From: Candidatus Gastranaerophilales bacterium
Lineage (GTDB): Bacteria > Cyanobacteriota > Vampirovibrionia > Gastranaerophilales > Gastranaerophilaceae
DNA length: 64,000 nt
Direction of reading: 5' to 3'
Assembly: GCA_944323955.1 (NCBI GenBank)
Contig: CALUUK010000001.1
Coordinates: forward strand, 62,001 to 126,000
Shown here in pieces: positions 43,442 through 51,533 of this stretch (positions are counted from its first letter, which is position 1; the number at the start of each line of letters is the position of its first letter). Position numbers and translations under genes: made by a program. The notes under the pieces were generated by a model. The model did no database searches and was not told the origin of the DNA. It saw only the letters and a list, made by a program, of their open reading frames with translations.

Positions 43442-44208
43442 TCGGTACTCCAGTTAATTTCAACCAAATCCTTTTGTTTGAGAAAATCATTACATTTCTT
43501 GAACGGATTGTTACATACACACATAAAAGCCTTTACACCGTATTTTAATTTATTTGAATAATTACCACAGTAATTTTTTGCACAACCAAGATTTGATGGG
43601 TGAGAAGTTCTAATTATATAAATATTTTTATTCTCAAGTTTATAATTATCATCTTTGTCATCTTTAAACTCATCTATCAAATTAGCTTTTTCTCCAAACA
43701 GCATTACCACAAGAGGCTCGTTATTTTTTTTATTGATAAGTTGTTTTATTATGTAATTAATAAAAGGAATCCAACTATCTAAATGTTCTTTTCTTAGCTT
43801 TTTTTGAATAGAGTCATTTTTACCTTTCTTTAATGTTAATGATGCGTTTAACAGTAAGACTCCTTGGCTACGCCATTTTTCCAAGCTTGTATTTAAATTA
43901 TTAATTCCAAGTTCTTCTATTCTGCTAAAAATATTTTTCAAAGAATCACTTGCTGGTTCTTTGTTCCCAAAAGAAAAAGCCATACCATCAGCTCTACCAT
44001 ATTCTGGGTAAGGGTCTTGACCGATTATCAAAACTCTTACTTTTTGTGGTGTTAAGCCTTTAAAGGCATTGAATATATCGCTCTTTGCAGGAGACTCACA
44101 TTCATTAATACATTTAAATATATTTGAGTTTTCTTTGAAAAAATCATTTATTTCTTTATCAGTAAGCCATTCCTTGCAATTTCCCCATATTTCTTTTAGA
44201 GCTTCCAT
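43438..44208 (-). CDS. Uracil-DNA glycosylase family protein
   Basis: The 256-residue product carries the family 1 motifs: VLIIGQDPYPEYGRADGMAF (catalytic water-activating Asp65 in GQDPY; the usual H after Y is P), GVLLLNASLTLK, and SHPSNLG as the leucine-loop/His motif. It should excise uracil from DNA or bind it. A charged insertion (DEFKDDKDDNYKLENK) precedes the last motif. Carriage on a small element is unusual; it could protect element DNA or act in defence (inference). AGAAAGGATGTT precedes the ATG at 44208, a leader similar to that of the gene at 40308; the longer frame to 44262 is not supported. Confidence 0.82.
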   Translation of the reverse strand: MEALKEIWGNCKEWLTDKEINDFFKENSNIFKCINECESPAKSDIFNAFKGLTPQKVRVLIIGQDPYPEYGRADGMAFSFGNKEPASDSLKNIFSRIEELGINNLNTSLEKWRSQGVLLLNASLTLKKGKNDSIQKKLRKEHLDSWIPFINYIIKQLINKKNNEPLVVMLFGEKANLIDEFKDDKDDNYKLENKNIYIIRTSHPSNLGCAKNYCGNYSNKLKYGVKAFMCVCNNPFKKCNDFLKQKDLVEINWSTD

Positions 44209-44373
44209 AACATCCTTTCTGCCGTTTAGAACTTTGAGGCGATATTTGAACACAATTAACACTTAATAAGAACATTTTACGCATAAAAAGCTGAAAACGC
44301 AAGTATTTTACACTCAGTAACTGGCTGTAAACAAAACTATTAATCACCTATTATTAAAGAAATGAGGGCAGTA

Positions 44374-44697
44374 ATGGAAAATAACTTAGATATAAAAGGA
44401 CTTTTAGGGAAACGGATTAAAGAATTACGGACTGAAAGAAAACTTACGCAAGAAAAACTTTCTGAAATGGTTGGATTTGGGCAAAGAACACTTAGCAAAC
44501 TTGAAAGAGGAAAAACTTTTATTACAGCTGAACATCTTGCCAAGCTATTAACTGCTCTTGATATTGGAATTGAAGATTTGTTTAATTTCGGCTACCTGCA
44601 AGAAAAAGAAATCTTAAAAGAAGAATTAATCAACGCTATTCGGGATGAAAAGGTTGATATTGAAACTCTATACCGCATTTATAAGTCGTTGATATAA
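44374..44697 (+). CDS. XRE-family transcriptional regulator
   Basis: The 107-residue protein has an N-terminal helix-turn-helix (LLGKRIKELRTERKLTQEKL, then SEMVGFGQRTLSKLERGKTF, about 7-60) and a short helical dimerisation tail. It is divergent from the uracil-DNA glycosylase-like gene and lies upstream of the excisionase and replication genes, the usual place for an element repressor. GAGGGC lies before the ATG at 44374; the in-frame ATG at 44362 precedes it. It is clearly similar to the regulator at 55311-55628. A strong hairpin follows. Confidence 0.88.
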   Translation: MENNLDIKGLLGKRIKELRTERKLTQEKLSEMVGFGQRTLSKLERGKTFITAEHLAKLLTALDIGIEDLFNFGYLQEKEILKEELINAIRDEKVDIETLYRIYKSLI

Positions 44698-44731
44698 ACC
44701 TTTCCGGTGACGTTCAAGATTATAATATTAG

Positions 44732-44767
44732 AATGCACTTGCTAAAATTTAGCAAGTGCATTTCGTT
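44732..44767 (+). terminator. Strong hairpin after the XRE gene
   Basis: AATGCACTTGCTAAA and its exact complement (15-bp arms, one-base centre) are followed by TTTCGTT. It is probably a terminator, though the T tract is short. Confidence 0.7.
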
Positions 44768-45023
44768 ATAAGTTTATTCCGCTATAAATCAAGGAATTAT
44801 ACCCACTTTAAGGTTAAGCAGGAAACAGTTGCCATTTTAAAAGTTACCAACATAAAATCGTGGGAATTTATAGCCTAAATGCTTAACAAAAATTTACACT
44901 CTCGCCGCTGGAACTATTTCCTCCGCGAGCGGAAGTGTTTGTGTAGCAAGGGTGTTCGGGATTGTAATTCTTGAAACATCTGTTATCCTGAGAATGTAAA
45001 AATTAATTATAAGGAGAAATCAA
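44768..45023 (+). other. Intergenic region upstream of excisionase and primase genes
   Basis: This 256-bp stretch has no gene. It includes a small GC-rich hairpin (TCCGCGAGCGGA, near 44931) in otherwise AT-rich sequence and ends with AAGGAG for the next gene. Lying directly before the replication genes, it is the best place to look for an origin or a regulator operator, but I see no iteron array. Confidence 0.3.
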
Positions 45024-45257
45024 ATGAATAAAGAAATTGACGTCCCTTGCATGATAACGATAAATGAAGCAGCACAAATTGTCAAGCTCGCAAAATATCA
45101 CATTCGGCAGTTAGTTCTGCAAGACAAAGTTAAGTATGTCAAGGCTGGGCGAAAATATTTGCTCAATCTCGACAGTCTAATTAATTATTTACAAAATGGA
45201 GATAAAAAAGAAAGGAAGGAAAATAATGAAAAAAACATCAGACAAATTAGAGCGTAA
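45024..45257 (+). CDS. Excisionase-like helix-turn-helix protein
   Basis: The 77-residue protein reads ITINEAAQIVKLAKYHIRQL, then KYVKAGRKYLLNLDSLINYL, the MerR-like winged HTH of Xis/HTH_17 proteins. These bend DNA at att sites and steer the integrase to excision, and may also regulate transcription. The tail is highly charged (DKKERKENNEKN). TAAGGAGAAATCAA precedes the ATG. It overlaps the primase gene by 32 bases. Confidence 0.85.
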   Translation: MNKEIDVPCMITINEAAQIVKLAKYHIRQLVLQDKVKYVKAGRKYLLNLDSLINYLQNGDKKERKENNEKNIRQIRA

Positions 45258-47325
45258 GTACGGATTTATTTTAGCAGACTTCAAGAAAAGTGGTATAAAT
45301 AAATCAACAATCTTAGATTATGTGAAAGAAGGTTATCTCTCTGAAACAGATGACTACTGGCAGTTAAACTACCCTGCTTTATACGCAAATTACAAAACAG
45401 ATTACTATAACAGGCGGTTAAAAAATCCTGAATATGGTAAGGGTAAGTACATAAAACCAGCAGGCAAGCCGTCGCAAATTTTTAGACCTTTACATCTTTC
45501 GATTTCAATGTTAAAAGATAAAACAAAACCTATAATAATAACAGAGGGTGACAAAAAAGCGATTAAAGCAGTACAAGAAGGTTTCCCTTGTCTTTCGCTT
45601 GGCGGAGTATGGGGTTGGAAATGTAAAGCAGACACTATAGATTTAGAAGAAAATCCTGAATGGGAGTTAACTGCTGATATCATACCCGATTTAGTGCAGG
45701 CTGATTTCAAAGATAAAGAGGTAATTCTATGCTATGACAATGATATGTACCATAATCTAAAAGTTAAACAGGCTCTATACTCACTAGCTAAATATCTTAT
45801 AAGTGAAAAGGGTACTAAAGTAAAACTTATATTTCTGCCAAAAGGCAAAGCTAAAGGACTTGATGACTTTTTAGTTGCATACGGAGCAGATGCATTTCAA
45901 AAGTTACTTGATGAGGCAGAATTTATTACACTAGAGAAAATTCAAAAGAAGCTATCAGGTAAGAAAGAAATTGCAGAGTTTCCAGTAGAAGTATTCCCTG
46001 AACCTGTAAAAGATTTAATTCTAGAACTGCATAAGCGAATGGATGCACCTATAGAGTATATAGCTTGTACTTTCCTTATAGTAGCAAGTATTCTTATGGA
46101 TGGGCATTATGCCATTAATGTAAATCCTGGAACAAATTGGATTGAACATCCAATTTTATGGTTAGCTATAATCGGAGACCCTTCTCAAAAGAAAACCCCT
46201 TGTCTAAAAATAGGTAAAGAAATTCTTAATGAATATGACCAAATTTTACGGACAAATTATGAAACTGACATAAACGATTATAATCACAAAAAGGATTCAT
46301 ACAAACGACAGTTAGAAAAATACAAAAAAGCAATTAAAAACAATGAAAACCCTGGAGAATTACCTGTTGAGCCTGAAAAACCACAAAGACCTAGGTTAAT
46401 GACTCAAGATATAACAAAAGAGTCTTTGGCTTATCTTATGAATATAAACAGCAAAATGCATTTAGGCTTAGCCATATTTGTTGATGAATTGGCATTCTTT
46501 TTAAAAAGCTGGAATCAATATAAGCGTGGTGGTAATGATATGGAATATTTCTTGGCTTCTTGGGCAAGAGAACGGCAAAACATTGTCCGCAAAAGTGATA
46601 AGTCAGATTACACATTTGACGCCAGTCATAACATAATTGGTACTATTCAACCAAAAGTGCTGTATGAAACGCTTTTTGGCAAAGGGATTGATTGCTATAA
46701 CGGAATGATTGAAAGATGGCTATATTGCTGTAGCGACTACAAAGAAACAGGTATTTTATACAATTCTGATAAAGATTATGACATTTCCGTTTTTACGGAC
46801 ATTTGCCGAAAAATTTTTGCAAATGCGGTATTACACCCTGAAACTGTTAATATGTATCAATTTGATAGTGACGCTAAAAAAGCCTTTGAAGATTTTAGGA
46901 CTAAAATAGTACACTTGAAGAAATCTGGTAAATGTGATGATATAACACAATCATATCTTGAAAAACAAACCCGATATGTTGCACGGCTTGCACTAATACT
47001 TCATGGCATGCATAGCCTTGAGGAAAAATCCGTTACGAGTTTAGATGTTAATAACGCAATAAAGCTGTGTCATTACTTTATAAGCTGTTTTATTGTAATT
47101 ACAGAGAATAAACTAAATTACGATAAGTTTGAAGAATGTACGTTAAATTTTATCAAGCGGAAAAAACTGAAAACGGTTTCACCAACGGAATTATTCCGCA
47201 ATAATAAAACTAAAATCAAAGATATTAAAACAGCACAGGTTACTTTGGAAGGGCTTGCACGCAAAGGGTATGGGCGAATGGTAAAGGCTAAAAATGGAGT
47301 GTCCTTCATCTATTATGGAAGTTAG
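45226..47325 (+). CDS. Element primase-helicase (TOPRIM/DUF3854 plus DUF3987-like)
   Basis: The 699-residue protein has an N-terminal TOPRIM-like module (about 85-240: PIIITEGDKKAIKAVQEGFP with the catalytic Glu, LSLGGVWGW, VILCYDND for the DxD, KGLDDFLVAYG) and a P-loop helicase-type domain (about 260-620; LAIIGDPSQKKTP as Walker A, IFVDELAFFL as Walker B). Such proteins start replication of satellites and plasmids. The start at 45226 is chosen because AAGGAAGG lies just before it; an in-frame ATG at 45196 is possible. It overlaps the excisionase gene and is followed by the integrase gene. Confidence 0.85.
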   Translation: MKKTSDKLERKYGFILADFKKSGINKSTILDYVKEGYLSETDDYWQLNYPALYANYKTDYYNRRLKNPEYGKGKYIKPAGKPSQIFRPLHLSISMLKDKTKPIIITEGDKKAIKAVQEGFPCLSLGGVWGWKCKADTIDLEENPEWELTADIIPDLVQADFKDKEVILCYDNDMYHNLKVKQALYSLAKYLISEKGTKVKLIFLPKGKAKGLDDFLVAYGADAFQKLLDEAEFITLEKIQKKLSGKKEIAEFPVEVFPEPVKDLILELHKRMDAPIEYIACTFLIVASILMDGHYAINVNPGTNWIEHPILWLAIIGDPSQKKTPCLKIGKEILNEYDQILRTNYETDINDYNHKKDSYKRQLEKYKKAIKNNENPGELPVEPEKPQRPRLMTQDITKESLAYLMNINSKMHLGLAIFVDELAFFLKSWNQYKRGGNDMEYFLASWARERQNIVRKSDKSDYTFDASHNIIGTIQPKVLYETLFGKGIDCYNGMIERWLYCCSDYKETGILYNSDKDYDISVFTDICRKIFANAVLHPETVNMYQFDSDAKKAFEDFRTKIVHLKKSGKCDDITQSYLEKQTRYVARLALILHGMHSLEEKSVTSLDVNNAIKLCHYFISCFIVITENKLNYDKFEECTLNFIKRKKLKTVSPTELFRNNKTKIKDIKTAQVTLEGLARKGYGRMVKAKNGVSFIYYGS

Positions 47326-47438
47326 ACTATGGTGCAGGGTGACACCTAAAAATTGTTGCCCTGCATTCTTTTTTAAGAAAATGAAGTTTGAAGTTGTGAA
47401 AAAGGGCGATAATAAGAAATGATAAGAAGGAAAATAAA

Positions 47439-48824
47439 ATGGCGTTTTACGAAAAAGTTTCAGAATATACATATAGATTGACAGTTTGTCAGGGTTACGA
47501 CTCCAAGGGCAAAAAACTTCGCAAAAGAAAAACAATTAAACTGGATGAAACATTAACCGCTAAGCAGGCTGAAAAAGAGCTTAACCGTCAAATGGTTATG
47601 TTTGAAAACGAAGTCTTGAACGGAGTTTACTTAGACGGAGAAAAAATCACATTTGAAGAATTTACACAAAGATGGTTAGAAGATTACGCAGAGAAACATC
47701 TTACACTTACAACATTACAATCATATAAAATAATGCTCAAACGGATTTTGCCTGCTATCGGACATATTAAACTCGGTAAATTACAGCCTCATCACTTAAT
47801 ACAGTTTTACAACAATCTTGATGAAGCAGGAGTGAGATTAGACGGCAGGTTTACCCCTACCAAAGCTCTAATAAAATATCTTGAACCTTTGACACTTTCT
47901 CATATAATCAAAACTACAGGTATATCGTCTAAAACTTGCAGAAGGTTAAAGACAGGCATGGCAACAAATTACAGTACCGCTCAAAAGCTCTGTAATTGCT
48001 ATAAATTAGATTTCAACAGAATGTTCAAGGGTAATTCAGAAAAGAAACTGAATAGAAAAACAATCAAAAATCATCATATTGTAATTCATTCAATACTTTC
48101 AACTGCTGTTGATTGGAATATCCTAATGAATAATCCTGCGGAAAGAGCAAAACCGCAGAAAGTAACAAAATCACAAGCAAAGTATTACAATGATGAACAA
48201 GTGGCAGATATGCTTAACTGCTTGAAAAGTGAACCATTAATGTATATGACAATGATTTATCTTGCTATAGATATTGGATTACGTGAGGGTGAGCTTACAG
48301 GGTTGAAGTGGGAGGATATAAACTTTGACACCTGCGAAGTAAATATTAACAAACAACGGCATTATATTACAGGAATTGGAAATATTGAAGGTAAACCAAA
48401 AACGGATGCAGGAATAAGAGTTGTTACAGCCTCAAAAACAGTAATATCACTATTGAAGGAATACAAAAAGCAACAGAATGAAAACCGGTTAAAGTTTGGT
48501 ACAGCTTGGCAAAATGGTAAATATGTATTCTTGCACGAAGACGGTAGCCCTATAAGCACACAGTTGCCGTATAAATGGTTTACAAAATTCTTAAACCGTC
48601 ATAACTTACCCAAAATAACATTTCACCAACTCCGCCATACTAACGCAAGCCTGCTGATTTCATCGGGTGAAGATATTGTAACCGTAAGCGGAAGATTAGG
48701 ACATGCAGATAAAAATGTAACCCTGAATACATACTCCCACATTATCAAATCCAAAGAAGCACAAGTCGCTAATAAAATGGATGAGTTCTATGCAGGGTTG
48801 AAAGTCGGATACAATGTAAGTTAG
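47439..48824 (+). CDS. Tyrosine-type site-specific integrase
   Basis: The 461-residue recombinase has an N-terminal arm-binding domain (YRLTVCQGYDSKGKKLRKRK, about 8-55), a SAM-like core-binding domain (FTQRWLEDYAEKHLTLTTLQ), and a catalytic domain with the conserved Arg in GLREGELTGLKWEDI, HxxR in FHQLRHTNASLL, His in GRLGHADKNV, and nucleophile Tyr in NTYSH near 431. Within the core-binding part there is an extra Cro-like helix-turn-helix (IIKTTGISSKTCRRLKTGMA, about 153-200), seen in some Tn916-like integrases. It should catalyse integration at the tRNA-Ser 3' end. An AGAAGGAAAATAAA box precedes the ATG. The integrase is not adjacent to an att site here; three cargo genes lie between. Confidence 0.93.
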   Translation: MAFYEKVSEYTYRLTVCQGYDSKGKKLRKRKTIKLDETLTAKQAEKELNRQMVMFENEVLNGVYLDGEKITFEEFTQRWLEDYAEKHLTLTTLQSYKIMLKRILPAIGHIKLGKLQPHHLIQFYNNLDEAGVRLDGRFTPTKALIKYLEPLTLSHIIKTTGISSKTCRRLKTGMATNYSTAQKLCNCYKLDFNRMFKGNSEKKLNRKTIKNHHIVIHSILSTAVDWNILMNNPAERAKPQKVTKSQAKYYNDEQVADMLNCLKSEPLMYMTMIYLAIDIGLREGELTGLKWEDINFDTCEVNINKQRHYITGIGNIEGKPKTDAGIRVVTASKTVISLLKEYKKQQNENRLKFGTAWQNGKYVFLHEDGSPISTQLPYKWFTKFLNRHNLPKITFHQLRHTNASLLISSGEDIVTVSGRLGHADKNVTLNTYSHIIKSKEAQVANKMDEFYAGLKVGYNVS

Positions 48825-48860
48825 CAGTAATATTTAACATTTTTCTGCTATAATTAAGAC

Positions 48861-50438
48861 ATGAAAAAGAAAAGGATATTATTTGACACAAATATAATTA
48901 TCCAAAGGGAAGACCCTAAAGTTTTGTCTTCAGATTTTATTGAATTGAACAAAATTATAAATGATTTAAATTATAAAATCTTTATACATCCACTTTCTAT
49001 TGCCGATATTAATAGAGATAGGGATGAAGAAAGGAAAAGTATAAGTTTATCCAAAATAGCAACTTACAGTAGTATAGAAAAATATCCTGATTATAACCAA
49101 GATGAAACTTTTAAATCTCAGATTGGAACTGAATTAAAAGAAAATGACTTAGTTGATAATGCTTTGATTTATGCTGTCTATAAGAATGCCGTTGATTTAT
49201 TAATTACTGAGGATAAGGGAATTTTAAACAAGGCTAAAAACTTAAATTTACAAAATAAAATTTTAAATATTACAGATTCCATAATTAATTTATCACAGGA
49301 TATTTCTTTACAACAAATTCCACTTCTTTCGTGCTTCAAAATAGATAAAGGGTGGAATATCGACCTTTCTGATACAATATTTGACACTTTAAAGCAAGAA
49401 TATTCCGATTTTTCTGATTGGTGGCAACGTTCAGTATGTGGAACATCAAGAGATGTTTATGTTTATTATTCAGAAAATGAGCCAGATAGAGGCAAAATAA
49501 AAGCAATATTGATAATAAAGGAAGAAGAAAAAGAAATAATTGATTCGGAGCCTCCGACAGTTTTAGAAAATGTTTTAAAAATTTGTTTATTTAAAGTTGA
49601 TGTATCTACTAGAGGAATGAAACTGGGTGAACGTTTATTAAAAATGGCATTTGAGCAGGCTGCTATTAAAAATATTTCTAAACTTTATTTAACTCATTAT
49701 ACAACACCAAATGAAGATAAACTTATTGAACTTATACAGACTTATGGATTTTACTTTTTAGCCAAAAAGAAAAATGGTGAAGAAGTTTATTATAAAGAAA
49801 TAATACCTAATAGAAGTATAACGGTTGCCTCTAGAGAAGAAGCTATAAATATTAATACACAATACTTTCCAAGCTTTTATGATGGCAAACAAGTTTCAAA
49901 ATATATAGTTCCGATTCAACCACAATTTTTTGACCGACTTTTCCCTGATTATAAAAGACCCATACAAGAAACTTCTATTCAGTTACAATTAGATTTAGGT
50001 ATAAATGAAACTAATCAATACACAAGTGAAGGATTTTCTATTCAAAAAGCTTATATATGTAATACACCAGTTCATTCAATGCAAAATGGTGATATTGTAA
50101 TATTTTACAGGACTGAAGATTATAAGGCTGTATTAACATTAGGTGTTATAGAAAAAGTGTATTATGATATAGATGATGCAGATAGTATATATAAAATAAT
50201 CAAACGCAGAACTGTTTATTCAATAGACGAAATAAAAGAAAAATGTGGAAATCGAAATAAGCCTGTTGTTATTTTATTTAAACATAATTTGAATTTTAAA
50301 AAAGAAGTGTCTTATAGTTTTTTGAAAGAAAATAATATTATTGACGGTTCTATAATAACTGTAAGACATGTAAAAGAAGATGATTTATACAAAAAAATTA
50401 TTAAAGGAAATATAGATGAAAGTCTTATTATCAATTAA
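48861..50438 (+). CDS. PIN-GNAT fusion with C-terminal EVE/ASCH-like region
   Basis: The 525-residue protein has three parts. Residues 1-145 form a PIN nuclease domain (ILFDTNIIIQRED with Asp9, IADINRDRDEE, LVDNALIYAV, LLITEDKGI), the acidic quartet being conserved. Residues about 165-325 form a GNAT acetyltransferase-like domain (FKVDVSTRGMKLGERLLKMA in the acetyl-CoA loop, TYGFYFLAKKKNGEEVYYKE). Residues about 380-525 form a beta-rich domain (VHSMQNGDIVIFYRTEDYKA) of EVE/PUA-like type. PIN domains cut RNA in VapC toxins, so this may be a multi-domain toxin or defence effector. It overlaps the ASCH gene by 23 bases. Confidence 0.8.
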   Translation: MKKKRILFDTNIIIQREDPKVLSSDFIELNKIINDLNYKIFIHPLSIADINRDRDEERKSISLSKIATYSSIEKYPDYNQDETFKSQIGTELKENDLVDNALIYAVYKNAVDLLITEDKGILNKAKNLNLQNKILNITDSIINLSQDISLQQIPLLSCFKIDKGWNIDLSDTIFDTLKQEYSDFSDWWQRSVCGTSRDVYVYYSENEPDRGKIKAILIIKEEEKEIIDSEPPTVLENVLKICLFKVDVSTRGMKLGERLLKMAFEQAAIKNISKLYLTHYTTPNEDKLIELIQTYGFYFLAKKKNGEEVYYKEIIPNRSITVASREEAININTQYFPSFYDGKQVSKYIVPIQPQFFDRLFPDYKRPIQETSIQLQLDLGINETNQYTSEGFSIQKAYICNTPVHSMQNGDIVIFYRTEDYKAVLTLGVIEKVYYDIDDADSIYKIIKRRTVYSIDEIKEKCGNRNKPVVILFKHNLNFKKEVSYSFLKENNIIDGSIITVRHVKEDDLYKKIIKGNIDESLIIN

Positions 50439-50814
50439 ACCTAAATATGTAGAAGAAATAAATAAGGGTTCTAAATTATACGAATTTAGAAAGGTCATTT
50501 TTAATGATGATATCAAAACAATTTATGTATATGAAACAGCTCCAACAAAAAAGATTGTTGGTAAGATTATAATAGATGATATTATAGAAGACAGCCCTTT
50601 AAACTTATGGCAAAAATTTGAAGATAAAAGTGGAATTGCCAAACATGAATTTTTTGAATACTTTAAAGACCGCAATAAAGGATATGCAATCAAAATAAAA
50701 AAATATGTTAATTATAAAAAACCGATTGACCCATACAAAAATAAACCCAATTTTGTACCACCACAATCATACCTGTATGTTGACAATATTAAAAACTTTG
50801 TTTCAGCTAATTAA
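50416..50814 (+). CDS. ASCH-domain protein
   Basis: The 132-residue protein reads LLSIKPKYVEEINKGSKLYE FRK at the start, the ASCH/PUA-like signature (KPxYxxxIxxGxKxxExR), with YETAPTKKIVGKIIID as the second strand pair, and KGYAIKIKK. ASCH domains bind or process modified nucleosides and RNA; some hydrolyse N4-acetylcytidine. Its start lies inside the preceding PIN-GNAT gene, so it is translationally coupled. It could be an antitoxin, an RNA-binding partner, or act on a nucleoside made by the GNAT domain (inference). Confidence 0.85.
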   Translation: MKVLLSIKPKYVEEINKGSKLYEFRKVIFNDDIKTIYVYETAPTKKIVGKIIIDDIIEDSPLNLWQKFEDKSGIAKHEFFEYFKDRNKGYAIKIKKYVNYKKPIDPYKNKPNFVPPQSYLYVDNIKNFVSAN

Positions 50815-50827
50815 AAGGAGGGAAATC

Positions 50828-51229
50828 ATGACAGTAATAGAGTTATATACAAAGAACAATTATCACCTTAAAGATGAATGGGAATTATCTACAACCATAG
50901 ATTATAAAAAAATTGCTTACATTTTGAGCAACATACCAAATGAAAATTTTACTTATGACAACATTTTATCTCATGATGCGATACCTGATGAGGTAATAAA
51001 TGAACAAGTGCGTTTAAAACAAATTTTAAATGATATGGAAAAAATTATAATGCCAAATGTAATTTTAAGTCAAAAAGCTAAAATATATAGGGTGCCTAAG
51101 AAAAAAGACATTTACCTACTTGACGATAATTTTGCTTATGTTTTGTTTTCATATGATGAAAAAAATCATAAGATAAAAGTCTTTGATATTATTACATCTA
51201 TAATTTTTTCAATAAGAGATGAAAATTAA
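50828..51229 (+). CDS. Hypothetical cargo protein
   Basis: The 133-residue protein starts MTVIELYTKNNYHLKDEWEL behind AAAGGAGG; an in-frame start at 50705 would overlap the ASCH gene and lacks this signal. It is a small alpha/beta protein (IAYILSNIPNENFTYDNILS, IYRVPKKKDIYLLDDNFAYV, KIKVFDIITSIIF) with no recognised domain. As third gene of the PIN-GNAT/ASCH operon, 13 bases after ASCH, it may be an antitoxin, immunity or accessory protein. It is the last gene before attR. Confidence 0.7.
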   Translation: MTVIELYTKNNYHLKDEWELSTTIDYKKIAYILSNIPNENFTYDNILSHDAIPDEVINEQVRLKQILNDMEKIIMPNVILSQKAKIYRVPKKKDIYLLDDNFAYVLFSYDEKNHKIKVFDIITSIIFSIRDEN

Positions 51230-51253
51230 TAAACATTTAACAAAAATTTCTAG

Positions 51254-51289
51254 GGGACTAAAAAGGGACTAATTTTACAAATAGTCCCT
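51254..51289 (+). repeat. GGGAC pair with 11-bp period plus inverted copy, right end
   Basis: GGGAC occurs at 51254-51258 and 51265-51269, with an inverted copy GTCCC at 51284-51288. AGGGACTA and TAGTCCCT also form an 8-bp inverted repeat (51264-51289). It mirrors the pair inside attL and may be an integrase arm-binding region. Confidence 0.6.
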
Positions 51290-51387
51290 GAAAATTATTA
51301 AAAGTTACCGAAAGAACAAACTTCCAAGATTAAACAATATTGGAGGTTACGGGATAAAATTTGAAAATACAAAAAGCAAAAATATTT

Positions 51388-51416
51388 GTTCGAATCCCAC
51401 CTCCTCCTCCATTTAA
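51388..51416 (+). other. attR: right 29-bp direct repeat of the island
   Basis: It is an exact copy of 39984-40012 including the tRNA T-loop, acceptor strand and CCA. No tRNA body precedes it, so it is the displaced end of the original target. Confidence 0.93.
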
Positions 51417-51441
51417 GCCACCTGCTAAAGGTGGCTTTTTT
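51415..51441 (+). terminator. Native tRNA-Ser terminator, displaced
   Basis: AAGCCACCT and AGGTGGCTT form a 9-bp stem followed by T. It lies where the terminator directly after the tRNA would be in an uninfected chromosome. Confidence 0.85.
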
Positions 51442-51496
51442 AGTGGGCTTTGGACATATAAATATTTCCGTAAATATACGTCCCATATCCCTCTTG

Positions 51497-51512
51497 GGGA
51501 CTACGTGGGGAC
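51497..51512 (+). repeat. GGGAC pair outside attR
   Basis: GGGAC at 51497-51501 and 51508-51512 has the same 11-bp period as the pairs inside both island ends but lies outside the island. It suggests a second, related element joined at the same site. Confidence 0.5.
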
Positions 51513-51533
51513 TAAGAATAATTTTTAATAATT

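Larger units (their letters stand above)
40013..51416. mobile_element. 11.4-kb integrative element in tRNA-Ser, satellite-like
   Basis: The element is bounded by exact 29-bp repeats and includes integrase, excisionase-like protein, primase-helicase, DnaB-like ATPase, OB-fold protein, regulators, an uracil-DNA glycosylase-like protein and a PIN-GNAT/ASCH cargo operon. There are no capsid, portal, tail or relaxase genes, so it is unlikely to be a complete phage or conjugative element. A phage satellite or integrating plasmid fits best. Paired GGGAC boxes at 40092-40107 and 51254-51269 lie just inside both ends and may be integrase arm sites. After the tRNA terminator, 40038-40260 holds no gene. 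Confidence 0.9.

Noticed and set aside
40013-51416. Island as a complete prophage or conjugative element
   Set aside because: No terminase, capsid, portal, tail, lysis, relaxase or type IV secretion gene is visible.
51298-51486. Minus-strand frame with KWRRRWDSN near attR
   Set aside because: It arises from the copied tRNA end in attR, not from a gene.
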